A DNA stretch of 64,000 nt from Aliihoeflea sp023389195 (lineage in GTDB: Bacteria; Pseudomonadota; Alphaproteobacteria; Rhizobiales; Rhizobiaceae): assembly GCA_023389195.1 (NCBI GenBank), contig JAEWET010000050.1, positions 134,691 to 198,690 on the forward strand. Reading direction: 5' to 3'. The notes under the pieces are model-generated. The model did no database searches, was not told where the DNA came from, and was given only the letters and a program-made list of their open reading frames with translations. Positions 43,141 through 53,656 of this stretch are shown here, in pieces (position 1 is the first letter of the stretch; every line of letters starts with the position of its first letter). Made by a program: the position numbers and the translations under genes.

Positions 43141-44268
43141 CTAGTTGCCGAACGATTCGAAGAAATCCTTCATGCGGCTGAAGAAGCCGGAGGATTGCGG
43201 GCTGTTTTCGGTCGAGGAAAGCTCCTCGAACTCCTCCAGCAATTCGCGCTGGCGCTTGGACAGGCTTTGCGGCGTCTCGACAGCCACCTGGATGTAGAGA
43301 TCGCCGACGTGGTTCTGGCGCAGGATGGGCATTCCTTTGCCCTTCATGCGGAACTGGCGGCCATGCTGGGTGCCCTCGGGCACCTTGACGCGCGTCTGCG
43401 TGCCGTCGAGCGTCGCGACCTCGAACGCGCCGCCGAGCGCGGCCGTCGTCATCGAGATCGGAACCTTGCAGTAAAGATCCGCGCCGTCGCGCTGGAAGAA
43501 TTCATGCGGCTTCAGCGAGAGGAAGATGTAGAGGTCGCCCGACGGCCCGCCCCGCAACCCGGCCTCGCCCTCGCCGGCAAGGCGAATGCGGGTGCCGTCC
43601 TCGATGCCCGCCGGAATGTTGACCGACAGGGCGCGCTCCTCGGTGACGCGGCCCTGGCCGGCGCATTTGCGGCACGGGTCCTGGATCGTCTGGCCGCGCC
43701 CCTGGCATTGCGGGCAGGTCCGTTCGACGGAGAAGAAACCGCCCGTCTGCGCCCGAACCCGGCCCGCGCCGCCGCACATGGAGCAGGTGACTGGTTGCGT
43801 CCCCGGCCGTGCGCCGGAGCCCGCGCATTCGTCGCAGGCCATGGAGGACGGCACCCTGATCTGGGCGGTCTTCCCGGCGAAGGCTTCCTCGAGCGTGACT
43901 TCCATATTGTAGCGCAGATCGGCGCCGCGATTGTTGGCGCCGCCGCGTCGGCGGCCGCCCATCATCTCTCCGAAGATGTCCTCGAAGATATCGGCAAAAC
44001 CGCCGGCCTGACCGAAGCCCGCTCCGCCGCCGCCGAAACCGCCCTGTTCGAACGCGGCGTGGCCGAAGCGATCATAGGCAGCGCGCTTCTGCGGGTCCTT
44101 CAGCGCTTCATAGGCTTCGTTGATGTCCTTGAACTTCTTCTCCGCCTCGTGATCGCCAGGATTGCGGTCGGGATGATACTGCATGGCCAGCTTGCGAAAG
44201 GCGACCTTCAATTCCTTCTCGTCAGCGCCCTTCTGCACTCCGAGGGTCTCGTAATAGTCGGCCTTCAT
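43141..44268 (-). CDS. dnaJ: Chaperone protein DnaJ
   Basis: Hsp40 co-chaperone of DnaK, about 375 aa. J domain with the HPD motif (QYHPDRN) at residues 1-70, a Gly/Phe-rich linker, four CxxCxGxG zinc repeats (CDECAGSG, CSMCGGAG, CPQCQGRG, CRKCAGQG), and a C-terminal substrate domain. Start ATG at 44268, with AGGGA 5 nt upstream; an ATG two codons earlier is less likely. It lies 209 nt downstream of dnaK, with a terminator-like hairpin between them. Confidence 0.97.
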   Translation of the reverse strand: MKADYYETLGVQKGADEKELKVAFRKLAMQYHPDRNPGDHEAEKKFKDINEAYEALKDPQKRAAYDRFGHAAFEQGGFGGGGAGFGQAGGFADIFEDIFGEMMGGRRRGGANNRGADLRYNMEVTLEEAFAGKTAQIRVPSSMACDECAGSGARPGTQPVTCSMCGGAGRVRAQTGGFFSVERTCPQCQGRGQTIQDPCRKCAGQGRVTEERALSVNIPAGIEDGTRIRLAGEGEAGLRGGPSGDLYIFLSLKPHEFFQRDGADLYCKVPISMTTAALGGAFEVATLDGTQTRVKVPEGTQHGRQFRMKGKGMPILRQNHVGDLYIQVAVETPQSLSKRQRELLEEFEELSSTENSPQSSGFFSRMKDFFESFGN

Positions 44269-44433
44269 GGTCATCCCTGGTTCAGTCTCACGATTGGGCG
44301 AAGGAGCGGCGCGACCGCTTCGAGCCGAAGCGCGGCGCCTAGCTGCCCGATTTAGGAAGCCTGCGGCCGGTATGCCATAGGCGGCGCCGTTCTCCATGCG
44401 CATTTCGGCAACAGCGCGCAGCTAAAAACGAAG

Positions 44434-44456
44434 AAACCCGGCGCACGGCCGGGTTT
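44434..44456 (-). terminator. Terminator hairpin between dnaK and dnaJ
   Basis: AAACCCGGC pairs with GCCGGGTTT (9 bp) around a 5-nt loop, 21 nt after the dnaK stop. On the minus strand it is followed by CTTCGTTTTTAG. It should end or reduce readthrough of the dnaK transcript into dnaJ. Confidence 0.75.
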
Positions 44457-44477
44457 CCGCTTCGTCGGCCGATCAGG

Positions 44478-46397
<1,920 letters not shown>

Positions 46398-46521
46398 TTT
46401 CTTTCTTCTCTCCGCTTAAGCAGGCCGTCTGGACCCAATGCGAGGCGTTCCGGACGACGGCCCCTGTTCGTTGGAAAATGCCGCGCCCGAACCTTTGCGA
46501 AGGCCCGGTGCGACCGTGCGG

Positions 46522-46553
46522 CGTATATAAGAAGGGGTCATTTTTGGCGCAAG
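46522..46553 (-). promoter_or_regulatory. RpoH (sigma-32) heat-shock promoter of dnaK
   Basis: On the minus strand CTTG (46553-46550) and CTTATATACG (46531-46522) are separated by 18 nt. This fits the alphaproteobacterial heat-shock consensus CTTG-N17/18-CYTATNTNNG at every fixed position. It lies 125 nt upstream of the dnaK ATG. Confidence 0.8.
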
Positions 46554-46592
46554 TGACGCCGACCGGCGATTTTCGATACAGCGAGGTGATCC

Positions 46593-47579
46593 TCAGACTT
46601 TCGACCAGCCATCCGCTTTGCCGGCCTCGAATACGGCGTCGATCACCTTTTCATTGCAGACCGACTCCTCCAGCGTGAACACCCGGCCGGCGCCGCCGGA
46701 TGCGACCCGCGCGAATTCCTCGACCTCGAGCCGGTATTGGCGGGTGCCGGGAAAGCGGAAGACGCGCGCCTCCACCCGCCGCTGGTCGTGCAGTTCGATC
46801 CGGTGATGATCGAAATCTCCAGCATTGAACGGCGCCTGGACCTGGATGAAGCCCTCCTCGCCGTGAAACACCATCTCCTGTCGCAATGCCATCTGCGTCG
46901 AACAGTAGAAGGACAGGTCGAACGCACCGAAATCGGCGGTGACGTTCGCATAGATGTCGGTGCCGAAATCGCGGTCGCGCTCGACCGTCGCGCGCACGCG
47001 AAGCGGCTCGTTGCCGGTCGCGATCCGCGTCGTGACGACAGGATAGACGCCGATGTCCAGCAGCGCGCCGCCGCCCAGTTCCGGCTTGTTGCGCATGTTG
47101 CCGGGGTCGCGGTTGAAATAGGAGAACGCGCCCTGGACGTGCCGCAGCCGTCCGATGGCGCCCGCCGCGATCAGCTCGCGGATTTTCGTCCATTGCGGGT
47201 GGTAGAACACCATGAAGGCTTCCGAGACGATCACTGCATTGCGGTCCCGCGCATCGATCACCTGCTGGATATCGCTCGCCCGCAGCGCCAGCGGCTTTTC
47301 CACCAGCACATGCTTTCCGGCATCGGCCGCCCTGATCGCCCATTCCACGTGATCGGACGTCGGCAGCGGAATGTAGACGCCATCCACCGTGTCGGAGGCG
47401 AGCAGCGCTTCGTATGAACCGAAGGCGTGCGGGGCTCCAAACCTTTGCACGAGGGCGCGGGCGCGCGCCTCGTCGCGGCTGGCGATGGCAGCCAGAACGC
47501 CGTTCTCGGATTCGAGGATGGCCGGGATCACGTGATCGCGCGCGATCTTTGCCGTCGACAGGACGCCCCAGCGAAACAT
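46593..47579 (-). CDS. Gfo/Idh/MocA family oxidoreductase
   Basis: NAD(P)-dependent sugar or cyclitol dehydrogenase, 328 aa. Rossmann start WGVLSTAKIARDHVIPAI, EKPLALRASD with the conserved EKP lysine, and GGGALLDIGVYPV in the substrate domain with the catalytic Asp. Closest in outline to glucose-fructose oxidoreductase and xylose dehydrogenase types. No pathway partners are next to it. It ends 40 nt before the dnaK promoter and is divergent from the SleB-type gene. Confidence 0.88.
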   Translation of the reverse strand: MFRWGVLSTAKIARDHVIPAILESENGVLAAIASRDEARARALVQRFGAPHAFGSYEALLASDTVDGVYIPLPTSDHVEWAIRAADAGKHVLVEKPLALRASDIQQVIDARDRNAVIVSEAFMVFYHPQWTKIRELIAAGAIGRLRHVQGAFSYFNRDPGNMRNKPELGGGALLDIGVYPVVTTRIATGNEPLRVRATVERDRDFGTDIYANVTADFGAFDLSFYCSTQMALRQEMVFHGEEGFIQVQAPFNAGDFDHHRIELHDQRRVEARVFRFPGTRQYRLEVEEFARVASGGAGRVFTLEESVCNEKVIDAVFEAGKADGWSKV

Positions 47580-47651
47580 CGCATTCTCCTTTGCGGTCGG
47601 GAATAGACGCGAGCGCCTTTCGTTACCCTTCCGTTAACGGAGTGGGTCCTC

Positions 47652-48236
47652 ATGCGAAACCGAAAAACGCTCGTGCTTGCCGCGCTGGTCGCAATGCTTT
47701 TCCCGTTCAGTCCCGCAGCGGCGAACCCTGGCTATCATGCCCGTGCCGCCGTCTCGGCGCTCGATATTCCGATTGCCAAGCGCCGGCCGACGGCTGACAG
47801 GACCTGTCTGGCCCAGGCCATCTACCACGAGGCACGCGGCGAAAGCGTCGCCGGCCAGATCGCGGTTGCCCAAGTCATCATCAACCGCGTGAAGAGCCGC
47901 GCCTATCCCGATACGGTCTGCGACGTCGTCTACCAGAACAAGCACCGGCGGAACGCCTGTCAGTTCTCGTTTGCGTGCGACGGCATCTCGGATCGTCCGC
48001 GCGAGAGCGCGACCTACGCGCAGTCGAAACAACTCGCCAGCGAGATCCTTTGCGGCTCGGATTGCACCGCGACGCGCAAACTGGTCCGCTTAGCCACACT
48101 GACGGGTGCCGTCGCGCGTGCCACCCATTATCACGCGACCAGCGTGATGCCCGCCTGGGGCGCCCGTAAGACACGTCTGACCAAGATCGGCCGCCACATC
48201 TTCTATACCAGCCGACGCGTCACCAAGACGATGTGA
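47652..48236 (+). CDS. SleB-family cell wall hydrolase, exported (second copy)
   Basis: Predicted periplasmic peptidoglycan hydrolase, 194 aa. The signal peptide ends near AAA-NP at about residue 24. The domain has YHEARGES with the conserved glutamate, VIINRVKSRAYPDTVCDVVYQN, NACQFSFACDGI and ATHYHATSVMP. It shares its central block with the copy at 2820-3359 but has a longer linker and basic C-terminus, so the two probably serve different conditions. Its stop touches that of the convergent pheT. Confidence 0.85.
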   Translation: MRNRKTLVLAALVAMLFPFSPAAANPGYHARAAVSALDIPIAKRRPTADRTCLAQAIYHEARGESVAGQIAVAQVIINRVKSRAYPDTVCDVVYQNKHRRNACQFSFACDGISDRPRESATYAQSKQLASEILCGSDCTATRKLVRLATLTGAVARATHYHATSVMPAWGARKTRLTKIGRHIFYTSRRVTKTM

Positions 48237-50642
48237 TCACGTCCTCAAGACACCGCCCGTGGTCTTCTCGACATTGGCGACGATTTTCGCCGCGAGCGAT
48301 TCGAAATCCTCGTCGGTGAGCGTGCGATCGGTCGGCTGGATCGCGACTTCGATGGCGATCGACTTCTTGCCCGAGCCCACGGATGCTCCCTCGAAAATGT
48401 CGAAGACGCGCACGTCCGTCACGAGTTTCTTGTCGGCGCCGGCGGCCGCCTTGACGATGGAAGCTGCCTCAACGCCCCGGTCGACGACGAAGGCGAAATC
48501 GCGCTTCACGCCTTGGAAAGGCGAGAGATCGAGGCGCGGTTTGGTCCGCGTCGGCTTCGCCTTCGGCTCGGGGATCGCGTCAAGATAGATTTCGAAGCCG
48601 GCGAGCGGCCCGCTCGCGTCGAGCGCTTCCAGCGTACGTGGGTGGAACTCGCCGAACGTTCCGAGCACGATCTTCGGCCCGAGTTTGATCGTGCCCGAAC
48701 GTCCGGGGTGATACCAGTCCGGCCCGCCCGCCTCGACCTGCAGCTTGTCGACCGGCGCGCCGGCAGCTTCCAGCGCGGCGAAGGCGTCGGCCTTGGCGTC
48801 GAAGACGCCGACGGCTCCGGCGTTGCCGGCCCAGTGGCGACCCTGACCATCGAGCTTCGCCGTCCCGCGACGAATGCCGGCGGCGACGCGGCGCTGCTGG
48901 TCGGCGCCATCGCCCTCATAGATGCCGGAGACCTCGAACAGCGCGACGTCGCCCATGCCGCGATCGGCATTGCGCTGCGCGGCAGCGATGAGCCCCGGCA
49001 GGAGCGAGGGCCGCATGTCCGACATGTCGGCTGCGATCGGATTGGCGAGCTTGAGCGCCGGCCGGCCACCGCCGAACAGCTTCGCGTGCGCCTCGGGGAT
49101 GAACGACCAGGTGACGGCCTCCATCATGCCGCGCACGGCAAGCGCGCGCTTGGCGGAGCGGGTGCGAATCTGGATCGTCGTCAGCATCTTGCCGTTGACC
49201 GCTCCGAAGGTCGGCAGCGGTGCCGGTGCGATCCGGTCGACGCCGTGAATGCGCATGACTTCCTCGACGATGTCGGCCTTGCCGTCGACATCCGGCCGCC
49301 AGGAGGGCACCGCAACCTCGATGGCGTCGCCCTTATCCTGCGGCGCGAAGCCGAGCCGTTCGAGGATCGAGACGGATTCGGTCTTCGCCACGTCGAGCCC
49401 GGTCAGGCGTTTGACTTCGGCAACCGGCATCGAGATGCGCTTGGCCTCATAGCCCGCATAGCCGACGACTTCGGTTTCGCAGGGCGTTCCGCCGCAAATG
49501 TCGAGGACCAACTGAGTCGCAAGCTCGATACCCGGCACCATGAATTCGGGATCGACGCCGCGTTCGAAGCGATAGCGGGCATCGGTGATAATGCCAAGTT
49601 CGCGCCCTGTGCGCGCGATGTTGAGCGGCGACCACAGCGCCGATTCGATCAGCACGTCGGTCGTCGCCTCGTCGCAACCCGAATGCTCGCCGCCCATGAC
49701 GCCGGCGATGGATTCGACGCCGTTGTCGTCCGCGATGACGCACATCGAGGCGTTGAGCCCATATTCACGGCCGTCGAGCGCGAGCACTTTCTCGCCGTCT
49801 TTCGCTGCACGCACCGTGAGGTTTCCGGCGACCTTGGCGGCGTCGAAGACGTGCAGCGGGCGGCCGCGATCGAAAGTCATGTAGTTGGTGATGTCGACCA
49901 GCGCGTTGATCGGCCGAAGACCGATCGCGATCAGGCGCTGCTGCATCCATTTCGGCGACGCGCCGTTCTTCACGCCCTTGACGAGACGCAGCGCGAAGCC
50001 GGGGCAAAGGTCGGGATCGGCGATTGAGACCTTCACCGGCGTCTCACCCTGGCCGGCAACTGGAGCGACAGGCTGCGTCTTCAGCGTGCCGAGACCGGAA
50101 GCGGCCAGATCACGTGCGATGCCATGGACGCTGGTGGCATCGGGCCGGTTCGGCGTCAAATTGATCTCGATCACCGGGTCGTCGAGCTTGGCATAGGTCG
50201 CGAACGGGGTGCCGACCGGCGCATCGGCCGGCAGGTCGATGATGCCGTCATGCTCGTCGGAAAGCTGCAATTCACGCTCGGAGCACATCATGCCGTGGCT
50301 CTCGACGCCGCGGATCTTGCCGACCGACAGCGTGACGTCGATGCCAGGCACGTAGGAGCCGGGTGCGGCGAACGCTCCGACGAGACCCTCGCGCGCATTG
50401 GGCGCACCGCAGACGACCTGGATCGGCTTCCCGTCACCGGTGTCGACCATCAGCACGCGCAATTTGTCGGCGTCAGGGTGCTGGACCGCGCTCACCACCT
50501 TCGCGATCACGAACGGCTTCAGCGCCGCCTTGTCGTCGACGGCCTCGACCTCGAGGCCGATCATGGTCAGCCGCTCGCAGATGTCAGTCAGCGAGGCGTC
50601 CGTGTCGAGATGGTCCTTGAGCCAGGAAAGCGTGAATTTCAT
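48237..50642 (-). CDS. pheT: Phenylalanine-tRNA ligase beta subunit PheT
   Basis: Beta subunit of the alpha2-beta2 phenylalanyl-tRNA synthetase, 801 aa, a normal bacterial length. N-terminal tRNA-binding domain (about residues 40-150), B3/B4 editing domain with GVMGGEHSGCDEATTDVLIE, B5 domain, and a C-terminal ferredoxin-like anticodon domain ending KTTGGVLRT. It is not next to pheS: three small genes lie between. The start at 50642 is 21 nt after the GFA-family gene, so all appear to be one transcript. Confidence 0.97.
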   Translation of the reverse strand: MKFTLSWLKDHLDTDASLTDICERLTMIGLEVEAVDDKAALKPFVIAKVVSAVQHPDADKLRVLMVDTGDGKPIQVVCGAPNAREGLVGAFAAPGSYVPGIDVTLSVGKIRGVESHGMMCSERELQLSDEHDGIIDLPADAPVGTPFATYAKLDDPVIEINLTPNRPDATSVHGIARDLAASGLGTLKTQPVAPVAGQGETPVKVSIADPDLCPGFALRLVKGVKNGASPKWMQQRLIAIGLRPINALVDITNYMTFDRGRPLHVFDAAKVAGNLTVRAAKDGEKVLALDGREYGLNASMCVIADDNGVESIAGVMGGEHSGCDEATTDVLIESALWSPLNIARTGRELGIITDARYRFERGVDPEFMVPGIELATQLVLDICGGTPCETEVVGYAGYEAKRISMPVAEVKRLTGLDVAKTESVSILERLGFAPQDKGDAIEVAVPSWRPDVDGKADIVEEVMRIHGVDRIAPAPLPTFGAVNGKMLTTIQIRTRSAKRALAVRGMMEAVTWSFIPEAHAKLFGGGRPALKLANPIAADMSDMRPSLLPGLIAAAQRNADRGMGDVALFEVSGIYEGDGADQQRRVAAGIRRGTAKLDGQGRHWAGNAGAVGVFDAKADAFAALEAAGAPVDKLQVEAGGPDWYHPGRSGTIKLGPKIVLGTFGEFHPRTLEALDASGPLAGFEIYLDAIPEPKAKPTRTKPRLDLSPFQGVKRDFAFVVDRGVEAASIVKAAAGADKKLVTDVRVFDIFEGASVGSGKKSIAIEVAIQPTDRTLTDEDFESLAAKIVANVEKTTGGVLRT

Positions 50643-50663
50643 AGGTCTCGTCCAGTTGGGTCG

Positions 50664-51062
50664 TCAGCGTTCGATCGAAAAGCCGTCGAAGCGCGGAAGG
50701 TCGTCGGATATGTGGAGAAACGGCAGCCGCCGCTTCTCGAAGGCGTGCATGGTGGGCGCATAGCGCTCCGGCTCTTCCATGAAGCCCAGCGAGAGATAGG
50801 TCTCGCCCGGCAGCTTGTCGTCGCGATAGCCGATCTGGCTGCCGCAATGCTCGCAAAAGCGCCGCTCCACCCCGCCGGCCCGCCATGTCTTCGGCTCGCC
50901 GTGCCATGTGAGCTCATCGTCGCGGAAGGCGACGAAGGCCATCACCGGAGCGCCGGTCTGCTTTCGGCAGTCGCGGCAATGGCAATAGGAGCGCCAGAAG
51001 GGGTCTGCGCTCGCCTCGGCGGAGATCAGGCCGCAACGGCAGGAGCCGGAGTGAATTGTCAT
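50664..51062 (-). CDS. GFA-family zinc protein
   Basis: Small zinc protein, about 132 aa, of the family named after glutathione-dependent formaldehyde-activating enzyme. Zinc cysteines: SCRCG near the start, YCHCRDC and FCEHCG. Such proteins may bind glutathione adducts, but most have no tested function. I chose the ATG at 51062, which is 4 nt after the DUF2442 stop. It lies between pheS and pheT and is probably co-transcribed with them. Confidence 0.85.
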   Translation of the reverse strand: MTIHSGSCRCGLISAEASADPFWRSYCHCRDCRKQTGAPVMAFVAFRDDELTWHGEPKTWRAGGVERRFCEHCGSQIGYRDDKLPGETYLSLGFMEEPERYAPTMHAFEKRRLPFLHISDDLPRFDGFSIER

Positions 51063-51066
51063 TCTT

Positions 51067-51342
51067 TCAGGCGACCTTCTGCGGAGCACGTGCGCCCAGC
51101 GCCTTGGAGCCCAGAAACATGCTCTTGACCGAGATGCCTTCGTCGACGGCCGTCCACCAGATGCCCTCGAACATCAGCTCGATGTCGTTAAGCTGCGCGT
51201 GGTCGAGGCCGGCCAGAAACGGATACCACCACAGCGGCGTCGCGATGGAGCGGCCGTCGGCAAGCGTGACATGCACCTCTTCATCCGTGCACCACGCCCT
51301 GACCGGGCGCATCTCGTCTGTCTCAAATGCCAAAGAAGTCAT
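51067..51342 (-). CDS. DUF2442 family protein
   Basis: Small protein of about 91 aa. DUF2442 features: EEVHVTLADGRSIATPLWWYPFL and a C-terminal EGIWWTAVDEGISVKSML-like segment. Function unknown; such genes are often paired with DUF4160 genes, as here. Start ATG at 51342 lies inside the 3' end of the (frameshifted) DUF4160 gene, so its translation may depend on ribosomes from that gene. An ATG ten codons later is possible. Confidence 0.78.
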   Translation of the reverse strand: MTSLAFETDEMRPVRAWCTDEEVHVTLADGRSIATPLWWYPFLAGLDHAQLNDIELMFEGIWWTAVDEGISVKSMFLGSKALGARAPQKVA

Positions 51343-51560
51343 TCCAAGCACCAATCCAGTCGTCGCGACGCTCGGCAACGACGTCGAGCAGTCGCGCCCA
51401 CTTCGCGTTCATTGTATCCCTTGTTCGTCGCGATCTCCAAGCTTTGCAGCCAGACCTTCAGGGATTTGCCGTCCTTGACGATGTGAACATGCGGCGGCTC
51501 GTCGACATCGAGGGCATAGAAGCGAAACTTGTAGCCGTGCCAGATCAGAAGCGTCGGCAT
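51323..51560 (-). pseudogene. DUF4160 family gene with a +1 frameshift
   Basis: The frame from the ATG at 51560 reads as DUF4160 (MPTLLIWHGYKFRFYAL, EPPHVHIVKDG, EIATNKGYNEREV). It then turns into an Arg-rich tail and stops at 51339. One frame over, the normal C-terminus continues as ARLLDVVAERRDDWIGAWND and FFGI, with a stop at 51323. Removing one G from the GGG at 51397-51399 joins both parts into a normal 78-aa protein. It could be a real mutation, a sequencing error, or a programmed shift. It starts 3 nt after the pheS stop. Confidence 0.75.
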
Positions 51561-51563
51561 CGC

Positions 51564-52649
51564 TTAGCTCGACAAACCCCCAAACAGCGTCGGCATGTCG
51601 AGCGGCCTGAATCCGTAATGCGACAGCCAGCGCGCGTCGGCATCGAAGAAGGCGCGCAGGTCCGGCATGCCGTATTTCAGCATGGCGATGCGATCGATGC
51701 CCATGCCCCAGGCGAAGCCCTGATATTCGTCCGGATCGAGCCCACCGGCCCGCAGCACGTTCGGGTGAACCATGCCGCAGCCGAGGATTTCCATCCAGTC
51801 ATTGCCCTCGCCGAAGCGCACTTCGCCAGGCCGCGAGCGGTCGCACTGGATGTCGACTTCCATCGACGGTTCGGTGAACGGAAAGAAGGACGGGCGGAAG
51901 CGCATCTTGACGCTCGGAACCTCGAAGAACGCCTTGCAGAACTCTTCCAGCACCCACTTCATGTTCGCCACATTCGCGGTCTTGTCGACGACCAGCCCTT
52001 CGACCTGATGAAACATCGGCGAGTGCGTGGCGTCGGAATCCTGCCGGTAGGTCTTGCCGGGGATGACGATGCGGATCGGCGGCTTCTGCGCCTCCATCGT
52101 GCGGATCTGCACCGGGGAGGTGTGCGTACGTAGCAGCTTGCGCTCCCCGGCCTCGTCGGGCTGGAAAAAGAACGTGTCGTGCATCTCGCGCGCCGGGTGG
52201 CCGTCGGGGAAGTTCAACGCGGTGAAGTTGTAGTAGTCCGTCTCGATGTCCGGGCCTTCGGCGATTGCGAAGCCCATGTCGCCGAAGATGGCCGTGATCT
52301 CGTCGATCACCTGGCTGATCGGATGGATGCGGCCGCGCTCGGCCGGCGCCTGGCGGACCGGCAGCGTGACGTCCAGCTTTTCGGCGGCCAGACGGGCATC
52401 GATCGCGGCGTCGCGCAACTCGCTCCTTCGTGCGGTGATCGCGTCGGTGACGCGAAGCTTCAGCCCATTGATCGCGGGGCCCATCGTCTGGCGCTCGTCC
52501 GCGCTCATCGCGCCCAGCGTCTTCAGCTTTTCCGAGATCGAGCCCTTCTTGCCGAGTGCCGCGACGCGCACGGCCTCGATCGACTGCTCGTCGGACGCCG
52601 ACGCGATGTCGCCCATCAGGCTCGTTTCCAGGGATTGCAGATCGCTCAT
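51564..52649 (-). CDS. pheS: Phenylalanine-tRNA ligase alpha subunit PheS
   Basis: Catalytic alpha subunit of phenylalanyl-tRNA synthetase, about 361 aa. N-terminal coiled coil, then class II motifs: motif 2 around HTSPVQIRTM and FRPSFFPFTEPSMEVD, and motif 3 GFAWGMGIDRIAMLKYG. Start ATG at 52649 with GGAATTC upstream. A terminator hairpin lies between rplT and this gene, so pheS probably has its own promoter or is controlled by attenuation. Followed directly by DUF4160, DUF2442 and GFA genes, then pheT. Confidence 0.97.
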   Translation of the reverse strand: MSDLQSLETSLMGDIASASDEQSIEAVRVAALGKKGSISEKLKTLGAMSADERQTMGPAINGLKLRVTDAITARRSELRDAAIDARLAAEKLDVTLPVRQAPAERGRIHPISQVIDEITAIFGDMGFAIAEGPDIETDYYNFTALNFPDGHPAREMHDTFFFQPDEAGERKLLRTHTSPVQIRTMEAQKPPIRIVIPGKTYRQDSDATHSPMFHQVEGLVVDKTANVANMKWVLEEFCKAFFEVPSVKMRFRPSFFPFTEPSMEVDIQCDRSRPGEVRFGEGNDWMEILGCGMVHPNVLRAGGLDPDEYQGFAWGMGIDRIAMLKYGMPDLRAFFDADARWLSHYGFRPLDMPTLFGGLSS

Positions 52650-52696
52650 CTTGAATTCCAGCTCGAAAGGAGGCGCAGACGGGCTGCACAAAGAAA

Positions 52697-52725
52697 AACC
52701 CGCGCAGGCGTTGCCAGCGCGGGTT
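52697..52725 (-). terminator. Terminator after rplT / possible pheS attenuator
   Basis: AACCCGCGC pairs with GCGCGGGTT (9 bp) around an 11-nt loop; on the minus strand it is followed by TTTCTTTG. It lies 42 nt after the rplT stop and 48 nt before pheS. I see no phenylalanine-rich leader peptide, so a simple terminator is the safer reading. Confidence 0.75.
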
Positions 52726-52766
52726 CCCGATATCAGGTCGAACGAGTTCGGGAAAGACGCTAACGC

Positions 52767-53168
52767 TTAGGCGACAACGCTTTCAAACTGGTTCGGGGTC
52801 GTGTCCTTGAGGTAGTCGAGCGAGGCCTTCGACTTGACGACGAGCGCGGCGAACGCCTGCGGCTCGTGGATCGCCATGTCGGACAGCACCTTGCGGTCGA
52901 TCTCGATGCCGGCCTTGTTGAGGCCGTCGATGAAGCGGCCATAAGTCAGGCCGTGCTCGCGGACGGCAGCGTTGATGCGCTGAATCCAGAGCGCGCGGAA
53001 ATTGCGCTTGCGGTTCTTGCGATCGCGATAGGCATACTGCAGCGACTTCTCGACTGCCTGCTTGGCGATGCGGATGGTGTTCTTGCGGCGGCCGTAGAAA
53101 CCCTTGGCGGCCTTCAGAACCTTCTTGTGCTTGGCGTGGGACGTAACGCCCCTCTTGACGCGTGCCAT
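52767..53168 (-). CDS. rplT: 50S ribosomal protein L20
   Basis: Early-assembly large-subunit protein, 133 aa. The basic N-terminal helix RGVTSHAKHKKVLKAAKGF binds 23S rRNA. IRIAKQAVEKSLQYAYRDR and WIQRINAAVREHGLTYGRF are family hallmarks. RBS AAGGAG before the ATG at 53168. It follows rpmI by 35 nt. In other bacteria L20 represses its own operon. Confidence 0.98.
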   Translation of the reverse strand: MARVKRGVTSHAKHKKVLKAAKGFYGRRKNTIRIAKQAVEKSLQYAYRDRKNRKRNFRALWIQRINAAVREHGLTYGRFIDGLNKAGIEIDRKVLSDMAIHEPQAFAALVVKSKASLDYLKDTTPNQFESVVA

Positions 53169-53203
53169 GTCATGATCTCCTTAAATTCTTCGGTCCGAGG
53201 GCC

Positions 53204-53413
53204 TTAGAGGCCGCCGCCATTGGGCAGATAGTTGCGGGTCACCTTCTTGGCGTCGGGTTCCGCGAGAACCATCATGCCGCGTGCGTCGCGGATGAACTTG
53301 TTGGAACGCTTGATCATGCCATGGCGCTTGCCTGCGGCAGCCGCCTTGACCTTGCCAGTGCCGGTTATCTTGAACCGCTTCTTGGCAGAAGACTTCGTCT
53401 TCATCTTGGGCAT
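53204..53413 (-). CDS. rpmI: 50S ribosomal protein L35
   Basis: Small basic large-subunit protein, 69 aa: MPKMKTKSSAKKRFKITGTG start, KRHGMIKRSNKFIRD and the NYLPNGGGL end. RBS GGAGAAGC before the ATG. It is 243 nt downstream of infC and has its own predicted promoter at 53589-53617. Confidence 0.98.
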   Translation of the reverse strand: MPKMKTKSSAKKRFKITGTGKVKAAAAGKRHGMIKRSNKFIRDARGMMVLAEPDAKKVTRNYLPNGGGL

Positions 53414-53588
53414 TTTGCTTCTCCATCATTGTGCGCTCACGCCCGCCGACTTGCGTCGGCAGCTCCGCGAGGGCGTCGAATGGTCGACGGCAGCCGGTCG
53501 GCTGCTTCTCGCTTCGCTCGATATGGGTGAGCTTCAAGCATTTCGAGCCGACACGGCATGCCCTGCCGGACGGCTCACGAACGCGCGG

Positions 53589-53617
53589 TCTATAAACGCG
53601 CGGCGAAAAAAGCGCAA
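53589..53617 (-). promoter_or_regulatory. Predicted sigma-70 promoter of rpmI-rplT
   Basis: On the minus strand TTGCGC (53617-53612) and TATAGA (53594-53589) are 17 nt apart. This leaves a leader of about 170 nt before rpmI, which includes a small hairpin (GCAGCC-GACC-GGCTGC) and could hold the L20 control site. Confidence 0.55.
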
Positions 53618-53656
53618 CGGAGATTCGTCACAGCCTCCGCCGCGCCTTGTAATCGA

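Noticed and set aside
48513..50027. Plus-strand frame of 504 codons opposite pheT.
   Set aside because: Antisense shadow of a certain gene, no motif.
52697..52766. Phenylalanine leader peptide attenuator before pheS.
   Set aside because: A terminator hairpin is there, but I find no short ORF with several Phe codons.
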